From the NCBI GenBank assembly GCA_030643455.1, contig DAOWLV010000186.1, positions 1-6,653 on the forward strand: a DNA stretch of 6,653 nt. Reading direction: 5' to 3'. The notes under the pieces were generated by a model, which was given only the letters and a program-made list of their open reading frames with translations, did no database searches and was not told where the DNA came from. The stretch's first letter is position 1; every line of letters begins with the position of its first letter. A program made the position numbers and the translations under genes. Source of the stretch: Candidatus Krumholzibacteriia bacterium. GTDB taxonomy: Bacteria > Krumholzibacteriota > Krumholzibacteriia > LZORAL124-64-63. Positions 1 to 6,377 of this stretch are shown piece by piece.

Positions 1-1734
1 AGGGGCGTGGGCATGGACGACCTGGTCGATGCGGTCATGCAGGTGGCCATCAGCCAGGCCTCGCTGCCCGGTCCGGCGCGTGTGTGTGGGGAATCGGGAC
101 CGGGACCCACCACCTTGGCCTCCCTGGAGGCTCGCGGGGGGCCCTCGCAGGTGCACTACGGTTCCCAGGTTGAAAAGGTCATCAGCGAAATCGAGGATCT
201 GTTGCCCGAAGGTGAACATCGGCGCTGGCAGGCCATCAAACTGGTGAGCCAGGACGACAAGGTCATCGAAGGGCTGGCCGTTCCGGGCACGCGCCGGGCA
301 GTCGCCGGACTGGCCGCATCGTTCGCCGCGGAGTCCAACGATGAACCGGACATCCTGATGGCCCGGTTGCGTTACGAATTCATCGCCGAGATCTGCGAAG
401 GCGTTTGCCGGGCCCCGGCCACGGCCCGGACCACGGTCAGCGACCGCGTCGACCGGGTTGTCATGCACCCGGTGTGGGGCGTGCCCATCTTCCTTTGCCT
501 CATGTATATTTCTTTCACCCTGACTTTTACCCTGGGCAACCCGCTGATGAACCTGATCGATGCGGGCTTCGGCCACCTGGCGGTCTTCATGTCCGGGCTG
601 TGGGGGCCTGGCAGCACCAGTCCCCTCAAGTCGCTCATCGTCGACGGCATCATCGGCGGTGTGGGCGGCGTGATCGTTTTTCTGCCCAACATCGTGCTGC
701 TGTTCATGGCCATCGCCATTCTCGAAGGCACGGGCTACATGGCCCGCGCCGCTTTTGTCATGGATCGTTTCATGAGCAAGGTGGGACTGCACGGCAAGAG
801 TTTCATTCCGCTGTTGATCGGTTTCGGGTGCACCGTGCCGGCGATCATGGCCACCCGCACCCTGGAGTCGCGGCGCGATCGCCTGATCACAATGATGGTA
901 CTTCCGTTGATGAGTTGCGGCGCGCGGCTGCCCATCTACGCCCTGATAATTCCGGCCTTTTTTCCGGCCCGGATGCAGGGGCCGGCCCTGTGGACCATCT
1001 ACGTGACGGGAATCCTGCTGGCCCTTGGCGGCGCCTTCCTCCTGAGGTCCACCCTGTTCCGTGGCGAAACAACACCGTTCTTGATGGAGCTCCCGCCCTA
1101 CCGCATGCCCACGGCCGTCAGCCTCCTGGTGCAGATGTGGACCCGAGCCTGGCTCTATGTGAAAAAGGCCGGCACGGTGATCCTGGGCGCGGCCATCCTC
1201 CTGTGGTTCTTGACCTATTATCCCAAGCCGCCGGCCGACTACATCCTGCCCGCGGGTTTCGACAACACCACCGCCGAATCGGCCATGGTGTTCAGCGAGA
1301 TCAATGATCCGAACCTGGCCCGGGCCGCGGAGCTTTCCTATTCCATCACCGGCAGGGTGGGCAGGATGCTCGAACCGTTGATCAAACCCCTCGGCTTCGA
1401 CTGGCGTATCGGCACCGCCCTGGTGGGCGCCATCCCCGCCAAGGAAGTGTTCGTGGCCCAGATGGGCATCGTGTTTGCCGTCGGCGAGGCCGACGAGACC
1501 AGCGACCAGCTGCGTGCCCAGTTGCGTGACCGCTACTCACCGCTGATCGGTTTCTGCATCATGCTCTTCGCGCTCATATCCACGCCCTGCATTGCGACCT
1601 TCGCCATCACCAGGCAGGAGGCCGGATCGGTCAAATGGGCCCTGGCCCAGAGTTTCGGCCTGACGGCCCTGGCCTGGATCGTGACCTTTGCGGTGTACCA
1701 GGGTGGATTACTGCTGGAATTGGGGGTCGGGTGA
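1..1734 (+). CDS. feoB: Ferrous iron transporter FeoB, C-terminal part (5' end outside window)
   Basis: FeoB is the inner-membrane Fe(II) uptake permease, made of a cytoplasmic G domain, a helical regulatory domain and a polytopic membrane region. The frame is open from base 1, and the first residues (RGVGMDDL) fit the end of the G domain, so roughly 130-200 N-terminal residues are missing; the GTG at 7 is not a real start. The helical domain follows, including HYGSQVEK and RRWQAIKL. The membrane region begins near residue 155. Family hallmarks visible are GFGCTVPA with Cys277, PLMSCGARLP with Cys306, GAIPAKE at 476-482 and STPCIAT with Cys530, followed by a GSVKWA segment near the C-terminus. 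The motif usually read as GCNVP is GCTVP here. The stop overlaps the next start by one base (TGATG), so the two genes are probably translationally coupled. The family call is very secure; whether feoA lies upstream cannot be seen. Confidence 0.96.
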   Translation, partial: RGVGMDDLVDAVMQVAISQASLPGPARVCGESGPGPTTLASLEARGGPSQVHYGSQVEKVISEIEDLLPEGEHRRWQAIKLVSQDDKVIEGLAVPGTRRAVAGLAASFAAESNDEPDILMARLRYEFIAEICEGVCRAPATARTTVSDRVDRVVMHPVWGVPIFLCLMYISFTLTFTLGNPLMNLIDAGFGHLAVFMSGLWGPGSTSPLKSLIVDGIIGGVGGVIVFLPNIVLLFMAIAILEGTGYMARAAFVMDRFMSKVGLHGKSFIPLLIGFGCTVPAIMATRTLESRRDRLITMMVLPLMSCGARLPIYALIIPAFFPARMQGPALWTIYVTGILLALGGAFLLRSTLFRGETTPFLMELPPYRMPTAVSLLVQMWTRAWLYVKKAGTVILGAAILLWFLTYYPKPPADYILPAGFDNTTAESAMVFSEINDPNLARAAELSYSITGRVGRMLEPLIKPLGFDWRIGTALVGAIPAKEVFVAQMGIVFAVGEADETSDQLRAQLRDRYSPLIGFCIMLFALISTPCIATFAITRQEAGSVKWALAQSFGLTALAWIVTFAVYQGGLLLELGVG

Positions 1735-2009
1735 TGGGTTCGACCCTGGAAATGATTGTCGTCGGTACAGCTGTGGCCGCTGCCCTGATCTGGGCGGCCC
1801 GCGCGGTCTGGAAGTCGGTGAAAACCAAGGGTGGATGTTCGTCCTGCGGTTCAGCGGGCGAATGTCCATTCGTGGGTGATCCCGAAGCCCTGGCGGAACT
1901 CAGCAAAAGAGGCCAGTTGACGAACCTGGACAGCTGCCAGCCGGACACGATTTCCTGTCAGGAACTCGCCGAGTCGCTGGAAAAGGAAACCATCACCAAA
2001 ACTCCCTGA
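1734..2009 (+). CDS. FeoB-associated Cys-rich membrane protein
   Basis: This is a 91-residue protein with one N-terminal membrane helix (about residues 6-26), a short basic stretch (KSVKTK), then a Cys-rich segment: Cys35, Cys38 and Cys44 in GCSSCGSAGEC, with Cys68 and Cys75 further on. This matches the small FeoB-associated Cys-rich proteins commonly encoded right after feoB. Their role is not firmly established; binding iron or assisting its delivery near the FeoB exit is an inference from the cysteines and the location. The ATG at 1734 shares a base with the feoB stop and has GGGGG about 7 bases upstream. A longer in-frame reading from 1635 lies wholly inside feoB and is rejected. The Cys-free tail (about residues 76-91) is polar and charged. 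The identification rests on size, topology, cysteine pattern and position. Confidence 0.87.
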   Translation: MGSTLEMIVVGTAVAAALIWAARAVWKSVKTKGGCSSCGSAGECPFVGDPEALAELSKRGQLTNLDSCQPDTISCQELAESLEKETITKTP

Positions 2010-2101
2010 CCTCGATTATTCTCCGCCACTTCCCCGCTTTTCTGTTAATTTATAGCAGTGAATTGCCCGCGCGACCTGGTGTCAGGCCGGGAGGTTTCTT
2101 C
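2010..2101 (+). promoter_or_regulatory. Gap upstream of the kinase operon; possible weak promoter
   Basis: These 92 bases separate the feo genes from the kinase and are the likeliest place for the operon promoter. An AT-rich island (TTAATTTATAGC, 2045-2056) stands out in GC-rich sequence and could supply a -10 element such as TATAGC at 2051. No convincing -35 hexamer lies at the right distance, and no sigma-54 GG/GC signature was seen. There is no clear terminator after the feo genes, so read-through from feo remains possible. The call is tentative. Confidence 0.25.
2089..2094 (+). promoter_or_regulatory. Ribosome binding site setting the kinase start
   Basis: GGGAGG ends 7 bases before the ATG at 2102. 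This favours ATG 2102 over the in-frame TTG at 2063, whose extra 13 residues (rich in Pro, Gly and Arg) look untranslated. Confidence 0.8.
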
Positions 2102-3586
2102 ATGGCCGCGCCTGATGGTTTCCGTTCCGATGCCAAACGCCGCGACGACATCTATCGGGGCCTACTTCGGCATGCCCTGGTGCGCCTGACATTCCTCTAC
2201 TTCATTCCCCTGCTCCTGTTGACGCTGTTCATCCACCTGCAATACCGCCTGGTCGTAAGGGACGTGGATCAACGCCACCGGGAGTTGATGGCCTACCACG
2301 AGGCGGCCATGCTGGAAATGTACCTGGGCGACCGGCTGCTGAACCTGACGGACCTGACGGACGAACCTCGCTCGTTGCTGGAACCCCGGCGCGACGATCT
2401 TGAAACCCACCTGGCCGATTTGCGGTCGGTCAGCGAAGCGTTCATCGATCTGTCCGTTCTGGATGGATCGGGCCACGTGCTGGGTTACGCCGGCCCCTTG
2501 CCCTACCTGGAAGACAAGAACTACAGCGGCGAGGCCTGGTTCACACGGCTGCTGGCGGGTGCGTCCTCCCACGTCATCACCGACGTCTATCTGGGATTCC
2601 GGGAAGAACCCCACTTCACCATGGCCCTCAAGCTGGAACCGCGGGGGGAAACACGCATCCTGCGGGCGGTGGTGTCGCCGGAGATCGCGCGGGCGCAGAT
2701 GGATGCCCAGGTCATGGAAATCGAGGAACCCGGCGGTGGCCTGCTGGCAAACATCGCCACCAACATCTGGCTGTTTTCCGCCCTGTTCACCCTGATCGGG
2801 GGCCTCGTGATCTGGCTGCAGGCCCGCTGGGTGGCGCAGCAGCAGTACGAGGCCCAGCTCAAGGAACGGCAGCTGAACCGCCAGCTCGGACAGGCGGCCA
2901 AGCTGGCGCTGGTGGGGGAACTGGCGGCGGGCATCGCCCACGAGATCAACAACCCCTTGGCGATCGTGTCGGAAAAGGCCGGGCTGGTGAAGGACCTTCT
3001 GAATCCACGATTCGGAAAGACTCCGACGACCGAACAATTGCGGGATCACCTGGGCTCCATCGAGGAAGCGGTCTACCGCTGCACCGATATCACCCGGCAG
3101 TTGCTTGGTTTCGTGCGCCAGCGCGATGTGGAGCTGAAGGAAAAGGACGTACACGTCGAGATCGACGATCTGGTCCACGGCCTGTTGAGTTCGGAACTGG
3201 AAGTGGGCGACATCTCGGTCGTGAAAAACTACGATTCCGGATTGCCGGTCATAACCACTGACCATGGACAGCTGCGGCAAGTGGTGCTGAACCTGCTGAA
3301 AAACGCGGCCGATTCGATCTCGGGCCCGGGCACGATCACCATAGCCACGAAAAAACGGGGCGACCGGTTCACCCTTACGGTCAGGGACACCGGCCACGGC
3401 ATGACACCCGAGGCGCTGGAGCTGGTGTTCATGCCGTTTTTCACGACCAAGGCGCCGGGCAAGGGCACCGGTCTGGGGTTGAGCGTCAGCTACGGAATCA
3501 TCGAGGGGCTGGGCGGGCACATGACCGTGCACAGCGCCCTGAACGAGGGCAGCAGGTTCACCGTCGAGCTACCGCTGAAGCGTTGA
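2102..3586 (+). CDS. Membrane sensor histidine kinase with Cache-like extracytoplasmic domain
   Basis: This 494-residue protein should autophosphorylate on a histidine and pass phosphate to REC domains. A membrane helix at about 28-48 and a second at about 216-240 bracket an extracytoplasmic sensor of roughly 165 residues. The sensor contains LDGSGHVLGYAG, a Tyr/Trp-containing NYSGEAWF segment and DVYLGFREEPHF, which resemble Cache sensors of small carboxylates and related ligands. A short coiled linker (about 241-268) leads to the H box AHEINNPLA with His280. The ATPase domain has the N box (LLKNAADS, Asn401), the G1 box (RDTGHGM, Asp429), the F box (FMPFFTTK) and the G2 box (GKGTGLGLS, 453-461), all intact and typical of NtrB/DctB-like kinases. 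There is no receiver, HAMP or PAS domain. Only 25 bases separate it from the REC-permease fusion, so that protein and the second REC protein at 5719 are its obvious candidate partners. The ligand is unknown. Confidence 0.93.
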   Translation: MAAPDGFRSDAKRRDDIYRGLLRHALVRLTFLYFIPLLLLTLFIHLQYRLVVRDVDQRHRELMAYHEAAMLEMYLGDRLLNLTDLTDEPRSLLEPRRDDLETHLADLRSVSEAFIDLSVLDGSGHVLGYAGPLPYLEDKNYSGEAWFTRLLAGASSHVITDVYLGFREEPHFTMALKLEPRGETRILRAVVSPEIARAQMDAQVMEIEEPGGGLLANIATNIWLFSALFTLIGGLVIWLQARWVAQQQYEAQLKERQLNRQLGQAAKLALVGELAAGIAHEINNPLAIVSEKAGLVKDLLNPRFGKTPTTEQLRDHLGSIEEAVYRCTDITRQLLGFVRQRDVELKEKDVHVEIDDLVHGLLSSELEVGDISVVKNYDSGLPVITTDHGQLRQVVLNLLKNAADSISGPGTITIATKKRGDRFTLTVRDTGHGMTPEALELVFMPFFTTKAPGKGTGLGLSVSYGIIEGLGGHMTVHSALNEGSRFTVELPLKR

Positions 3587-3600
3587 CTGGATGAAACAAG

Positions 3601-3610
3601 AAGGAGGTGA
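3601..3610 (+). promoter_or_regulatory. Strong ribosome binding site for the REC-permease gene
   Basis: AAGGAGGTGA is a near-complete match to the anti-Shine-Dalgarno complement and lies just before ATG 3612, with 4 bases between GGAGG and the start. It decides for 3612 over the in-frame ATG at 3591, which would place this site inside the coding region. Confidence 0.85.
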
Positions 3611-3611
3611 C

Positions 3612-5669
3612 ATGAGTACGTACGGTAACCCCTTGAAGGTTCTGCTGGCCGACGACGAGGACCAGTTCCGCGAATCGCTGGCCGAACGGTTGGCGATGCG
3701 GGGATTCCTGGTCCTGCAGGCGGCCAACGGTGAAGATGCCGTGCGCATGGTCCGTGCGGACCGCCAGATAGACGTGGTCATTCTCGACCGCAAGATGCCG
3801 GGCATGGAGGGCAAGCAGGCACTCCGGGAGATAAGGGTGTTCCGGCCCGAGGTCCAGGTCATCATGCTGACGGGTCACGGGTCGGTGGGCTCGGCGCGGG
3901 AAGCGGGTCAACTGGGCTTGTTCTGCTACCTGGCCAAACCCGTACCCATGGATGAACTGGTGAGCGTCATCAGGTCCGCCGGTCGGGAAAAATTCCACGC
4001 CTTGGCCCGGCAGGACATGCCCGCGGTCAAGTACACCGGCTGGAAGAAAAGGCTGATCGGGACCCACAACCTGCGTCCATTGATGATCATCCTCGGCGCC
4101 TTGATCATGTTGACGGCCGCACTGATGCCACCGCCGAAAAATCTCGCCCGGCTTCTCAACGAACCCAAGACCGGAGACATCCGCGTCGACGCGATGGCGG
4201 GATATCCCGATTACAGGGATCTGGACGAAGGGGAAACCATCGCCGACTACTATGTCCATCACTACCATCCGTCAGGGGTGGCCGAACCGGCCGTATTTGC
4301 CGCCGGTTCGGCCCGCCGGGCCCAGTTGATGATCGGATTGATCCTGACCGCCGCCCTGTTCTGGGCCTCCGGCGCGGTTCCCATCGGTATAACCGCGCTG
4401 GTCGTGGCGGTGGTGATGTACGCCGGCGGGATCATGCGCCCGGACTACGTCGCCCAGGCCTTCGCCAAGGATTCGGTCGTGTTCATCTTCGGGGTGCTGG
4501 TCCTTTCGCGGGTCATCATGAGCACGGGCCTGGACCGGCGCATCGCCATGCTGCTGCTGATGCCCGTCAAGAACCTGGGACTTCTTCTGTTCCTGTTCCT
4601 GCCCCTGTTCGCGTTGACCTGTTCCTTCATCAGCGAAACGATCCTGATCGCCCTGATGATGCCGCTGTTCCTGGTGGTCCACCGGCAACTGCGGGAAGAG
4701 AATCCCGAAGCCGATCACCGCCCCCTCCTGGTGATGTTCGCGCTGATGCTCTGTTACGCCTCCAACGTGGGTGGCCCGGGTTCCCCGGCCGCGGGCGGGC
4801 GCAACGCGGTGATGATCGGTATCCTGGCGGACTACGACATGGCTCCGTCGTTCCTGGAGTGGATGAAGTACGGGATGCCATTCGTGCCGGTCGCCGGCCT
4901 GGCGGTTGGACTGTACTTCTTTGTCGTGTTCCGGCGCCGGATCAGGGTCCGCAGCCTGGACATCGCACGCATCGCCCGGAAATCCAGCGAACGTCTGGGC
5001 CCCATGAATCGGGATGAACACGTCACGGCGGCGGTATCGCTGCTGGTTGTTGCATTGTGGATGTTCGGCAGTGACCGCCTGGGAATGGGTGGACCCGTCC
5101 TGCTGGGCCTGATCCTGTTGAACCTGTTCGGTGTGATGAAGTGGAGCGAGGTGACCAAGATCCACTGGGATGTGGTTTTCCTTTACGCGGGGGCCAGTGC
5201 CCTGGGCAAGGGCCTGGCCGTGACGGGCGGTGCGCTGTTCCTGGCGCGTGGATTCGTCGAGGGACTGCCGGCCGGATTGATCGACGGAACCCTGTTCGGT
5301 GGCCTGCTCGGCAGCGCGGGGCTGCCCATCGCGGTGAGTTTCCTGACGGGGCTGGTCACCAACATCATGAGCGACGGGGCGACGGTCGCGGCGGTCGGTC
5401 CGATCGCCGTGCCCATGGCCCAGAGTGCGGGACTTCACCCCTGGACGTTGGGTTTCGCCACGGCCTTCGCCTCGTCGTTTCCGCACATGCTGATCATCGG
5501 CACCCCGGCCAACGCGCTGGTCTACATCATGTGCAAGGATCCTAAAACCGGCCGTCAGCTGGTGACCCAGAAGGATTTCCTGAAGCATGGCCTGGCTGTT
5601 TTCATCCTGAGTTTTGCTGTCCTGTGGGGATGGGCGTTTCTGGGTTACTGGCGGTGGCTGGGACTTTGA
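3612..5669 (+). CDS. Receiver domain fused to SLC13/DASS-type anion permease
   Basis: This is a 685-residue fusion. Residues about 8-125 form a complete receiver domain: acidic pocket Asp14/Asp15, phospho-acceptor Asp59 in VVILDRKMPG, Thr87 in LTGHGS and Lys109 in YLAKP. A short basic linker (WKKR, 144-147) leads to a first membrane helix (about 154-174), a loop of about 60 residues (175-236) likely outside the membrane, and then a multi-helix permease. The permease has the duplicated layout of SLC13/DASS transporters: SETILIALMMP (341-351) and YASNVGGPGSPAAGGRN (382-398) in repeat one, and TNIMSDGATVAAVGPIA (583-599) and IIGTPANALVY (628-638) in repeat two. DASS members move dicarboxylates, citrate or sulfate, usually with Na+; here both Ser-Asn-Thr positions differ (SET and SDG), so the substrate is uncertain. 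The gene lies 25 bases after the kinase. The likely role is transport switched directly by phosphorylation, which is inference. Both halves lie in one uninterrupted frame with no sign of a frameshift join. Confidence 0.9.
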   Translation: MSTYGNPLKVLLADDEDQFRESLAERLAMRGFLVLQAANGEDAVRMVRADRQIDVVILDRKMPGMEGKQALREIRVFRPEVQVIMLTGHGSVGSAREAGQLGLFCYLAKPVPMDELVSVIRSAGREKFHALARQDMPAVKYTGWKKRLIGTHNLRPLMIILGALIMLTAALMPPPKNLARLLNEPKTGDIRVDAMAGYPDYRDLDEGETIADYYVHHYHPSGVAEPAVFAAGSARRAQLMIGLILTAALFWASGAVPIGITALVVAVVMYAGGIMRPDYVAQAFAKDSVVFIFGVLVLSRVIMSTGLDRRIAMLLLMPVKNLGLLLFLFLPLFALTCSFISETILIALMMPLFLVVHRQLREENPEADHRPLLVMFALMLCYASNVGGPGSPAAGGRNAVMIGILADYDMAPSFLEWMKYGMPFVPVAGLAVGLYFFVVFRRRIRVRSLDIARIARKSSERLGPMNRDEHVTAAVSLLVVALWMFGSDRLGMGGPVLLGLILLNLFGVMKWSEVTKIHWDVVFLYAGASALGKGLAVTGGALFLARGFVEGLPAGLIDGTLFGGLLGSAGLPIAVSFLTGLVTNIMSDGATVAAVGPIAVPMAQSAGLHPWTLGFATAFASSFPHMLIIGTPANALVYIMCKDPKTGRQLVTQKDFLKHGLAVFILSFAVLWGWAFLGYWRWLGL

Positions 5670-5683
5670 ATTGTTAACTTGTT

Positions 5684-5700
5684 GGCGCCCCCAGGGGGCC
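5684..5700 (+). other. GC-rich hairpin between permease and REC genes
   Basis: GGCGCCCCCAGGGGGCC can fold into a strong short stem of C and G runs with a small loop and one possible bulge. It ends 5 bases before the GGAGG at 5706-5710 that serves the next gene. The following bases (TTACCGG) are not a U-tract, so it is not a standard intrinsic terminator. It might protect a processed RNA end or tune translation of the downstream gene, but neither is demonstrated. Confidence 0.4.
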
Positions 5701-5718
5701 TTACCGGAGGATGGATCG

Positions 5719-6219
5719 ATGACTGACGCGCAGGAACGTAAAATCAAGCTGCTCATCGTCGATGATGAGGTCGACTTCCTCGAAGCTCTGGGCGAACGTC
5801 TGGAAATGCGGGATTTCCAGGTGCAGACGGTCACCAGCGGCCCCGACGCCCTCACGTTGTGCGGCACCGAAAAATTCGATCTGGCGCTCATCGACCTGAA
5901 GATGCCCGGCATGGATGGCCAGGAGCTTCTGGCCCGGATCAAGGCCGAGCATCGCTTCCTCGAAGTCATCATCCTGACCGGCCACGGCTCCCTGGGCAGC
6001 GCTGTGGAATGCGCCAAGCTGGGGGCCTTCAGCTATCTGCCCAAACCCTACCAGCTCAACGAATTGTTGAAGGTCCTTGAAGACGCCTACGCTGAACGTC
6101 TGAAGAAAAAATTCGCGGCCGACACCGCCCGGACACGGGAGTTGCTGAAAATCGCCCAGGAAGACAGCCCCCGGGGAATCCTGCGGCGCATGAAAGAGAT
6201 GGATGACGAAGAGCGTTGA
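5719..6219 (+). CDS. Stand-alone response regulator receiver protein with helical tail
   Basis: This 166-residue protein consists of one receiver domain (about 9-125) and a charged tail. The phosphorylation site is intact: Asp15/Asp16 in LLIVDDE, acceptor Asp59 in LALIDLKMPG, Thr87 in LTGHGS and Lys109 in YLPKP. The tail (about 126-166) is rich in Lys, Arg and Glu, is predicted by eye to be helical, and shows no recognised DNA-binding or enzymatic domain. The receiver is clearly related to the one fused to the upstream permease: from the acceptor Asp to the Lys-Pro the two align without gaps and share LTGHGS, GSA and LG-F-YL-KP, suggesting duplication. GGAGG at 5706-5710 with 8 bases of spacing supports ATG 5719; longer in-frame starts run back into the permease gene. 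It lies 49 bases downstream of the permease, probably in the same operon. It may be a phosphate sink, shuttle or protein-binding switch for the kinase; its target is unknown. Confidence 0.92.
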   Translation: MTDAQERKIKLLIVDDEVDFLEALGERLEMRDFQVQTVTSGPDALTLCGTEKFDLALIDLKMPGMDGQELLARIKAEHRFLEVIILTGHGSLGSAVECAKLGAFSYLPKPYQLNELLKVLEDAYAERLKKKFAADTARTRELLKIAQEDSPRGILRRMKEMDDEER

Positions 6220-6222
6220 GAT

Positions 6223-6243
6223 GGGGCAATCCCGTATTACCCC
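6223..6243 (+). terminator. Possible weak terminator after the kinase/REC operon
   Basis: GGGGCAAT (6223-6230) and ATTACCCC (6236-6243) can pair as an 8-bp stem with one C-A mismatch and a 5-base loop, starting 3 bases after the stop codon. A loosely T-rich stretch (CAATTTTC) follows only after about 12 further bases, so efficiency as an intrinsic terminator is doubtful. Confidence 0.3.
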
Positions 6244-6266
6244 TACAGTTCAATCAATTTTCTGCC

Positions 6267-6310
6267 GATGAAATTCTGAATTCCATCAGGTGAAATTCCG
6301 GTGGATTTCC
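6267..6310 (+). repeat. Phased 11-bp repeat array, possible operator
   Basis: Three direct copies of a GRTGRAWTTCY-like element lie at 6267-6277 (GATGAAATTCT), 6289-6299 (GGTGAAATTCC) and 6300-6310 (GGTGGATTTCC). The intervening 11 bases (6278-6288, GAATTCCATCA) read as an inverted copy, giving a forward-reverse-forward-forward pattern at an 11-bp step, close to one DNA helical turn. The array lies 67 bases upstream of the next ATG. This layout suits cooperative binding of a regulator, but none is identified and the elements are short. Confidence 0.4.
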
Positions 6311-6377
6311 AGTGCCCGGGGCCCGGTAATCGTGGGTGTCCGGGAGGGAGGTCCCGAAATCAGAAAACGGCGGAAAA

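Noticed and set aside
405..1307. A 300-codon + strand frame inside feoB
   Set aside because: It is a frame-shifted reading of feoB, rich in Arg, His, Pro and Gly, while the feoB frame is continuous and conserved.
2063..2101. Upstream TTG start for the kinase
   Set aside because: The ATG at 2102 has a well-spaced GGGAGG and the added residues look non-coding.
2010..2101. Sigma-54 promoter, expected by analogy with NtrB/DctB-type kinases
   Set aside because: No TGGC-N(7-8)-TTGC-like pattern was found in this gap.
2162..3532. A 456-codon open frame on the - strand
   Set aside because: It is entirely antisense to the histidine kinase, whose domains are all recognisable; the opposite product is low-complexity and unlike any known fold.
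5614..5718. N-terminal extension of the stand-alone REC
   Set aside because: It overlaps the permease 3' end and the hairpin; ATG 5719 has a good ribosome site and starts just before the REC fold.
4272..6017. A 581-codon open frame on the - strand
   Set aside because: It lies antisense across the permease and REC genes, its translation is rich in Gln, His, Arg and Asp with no recognisable domain, and it reflects codon bias of GC-rich coding DNA.
6314..6326. GC-rich palindromic stretch GCCCGGGGCCCGG
   Set aside because: Its symmetry centre leaves almost no loop for an RNA hairpin and such strings are expected by chance in GC-rich DNA.
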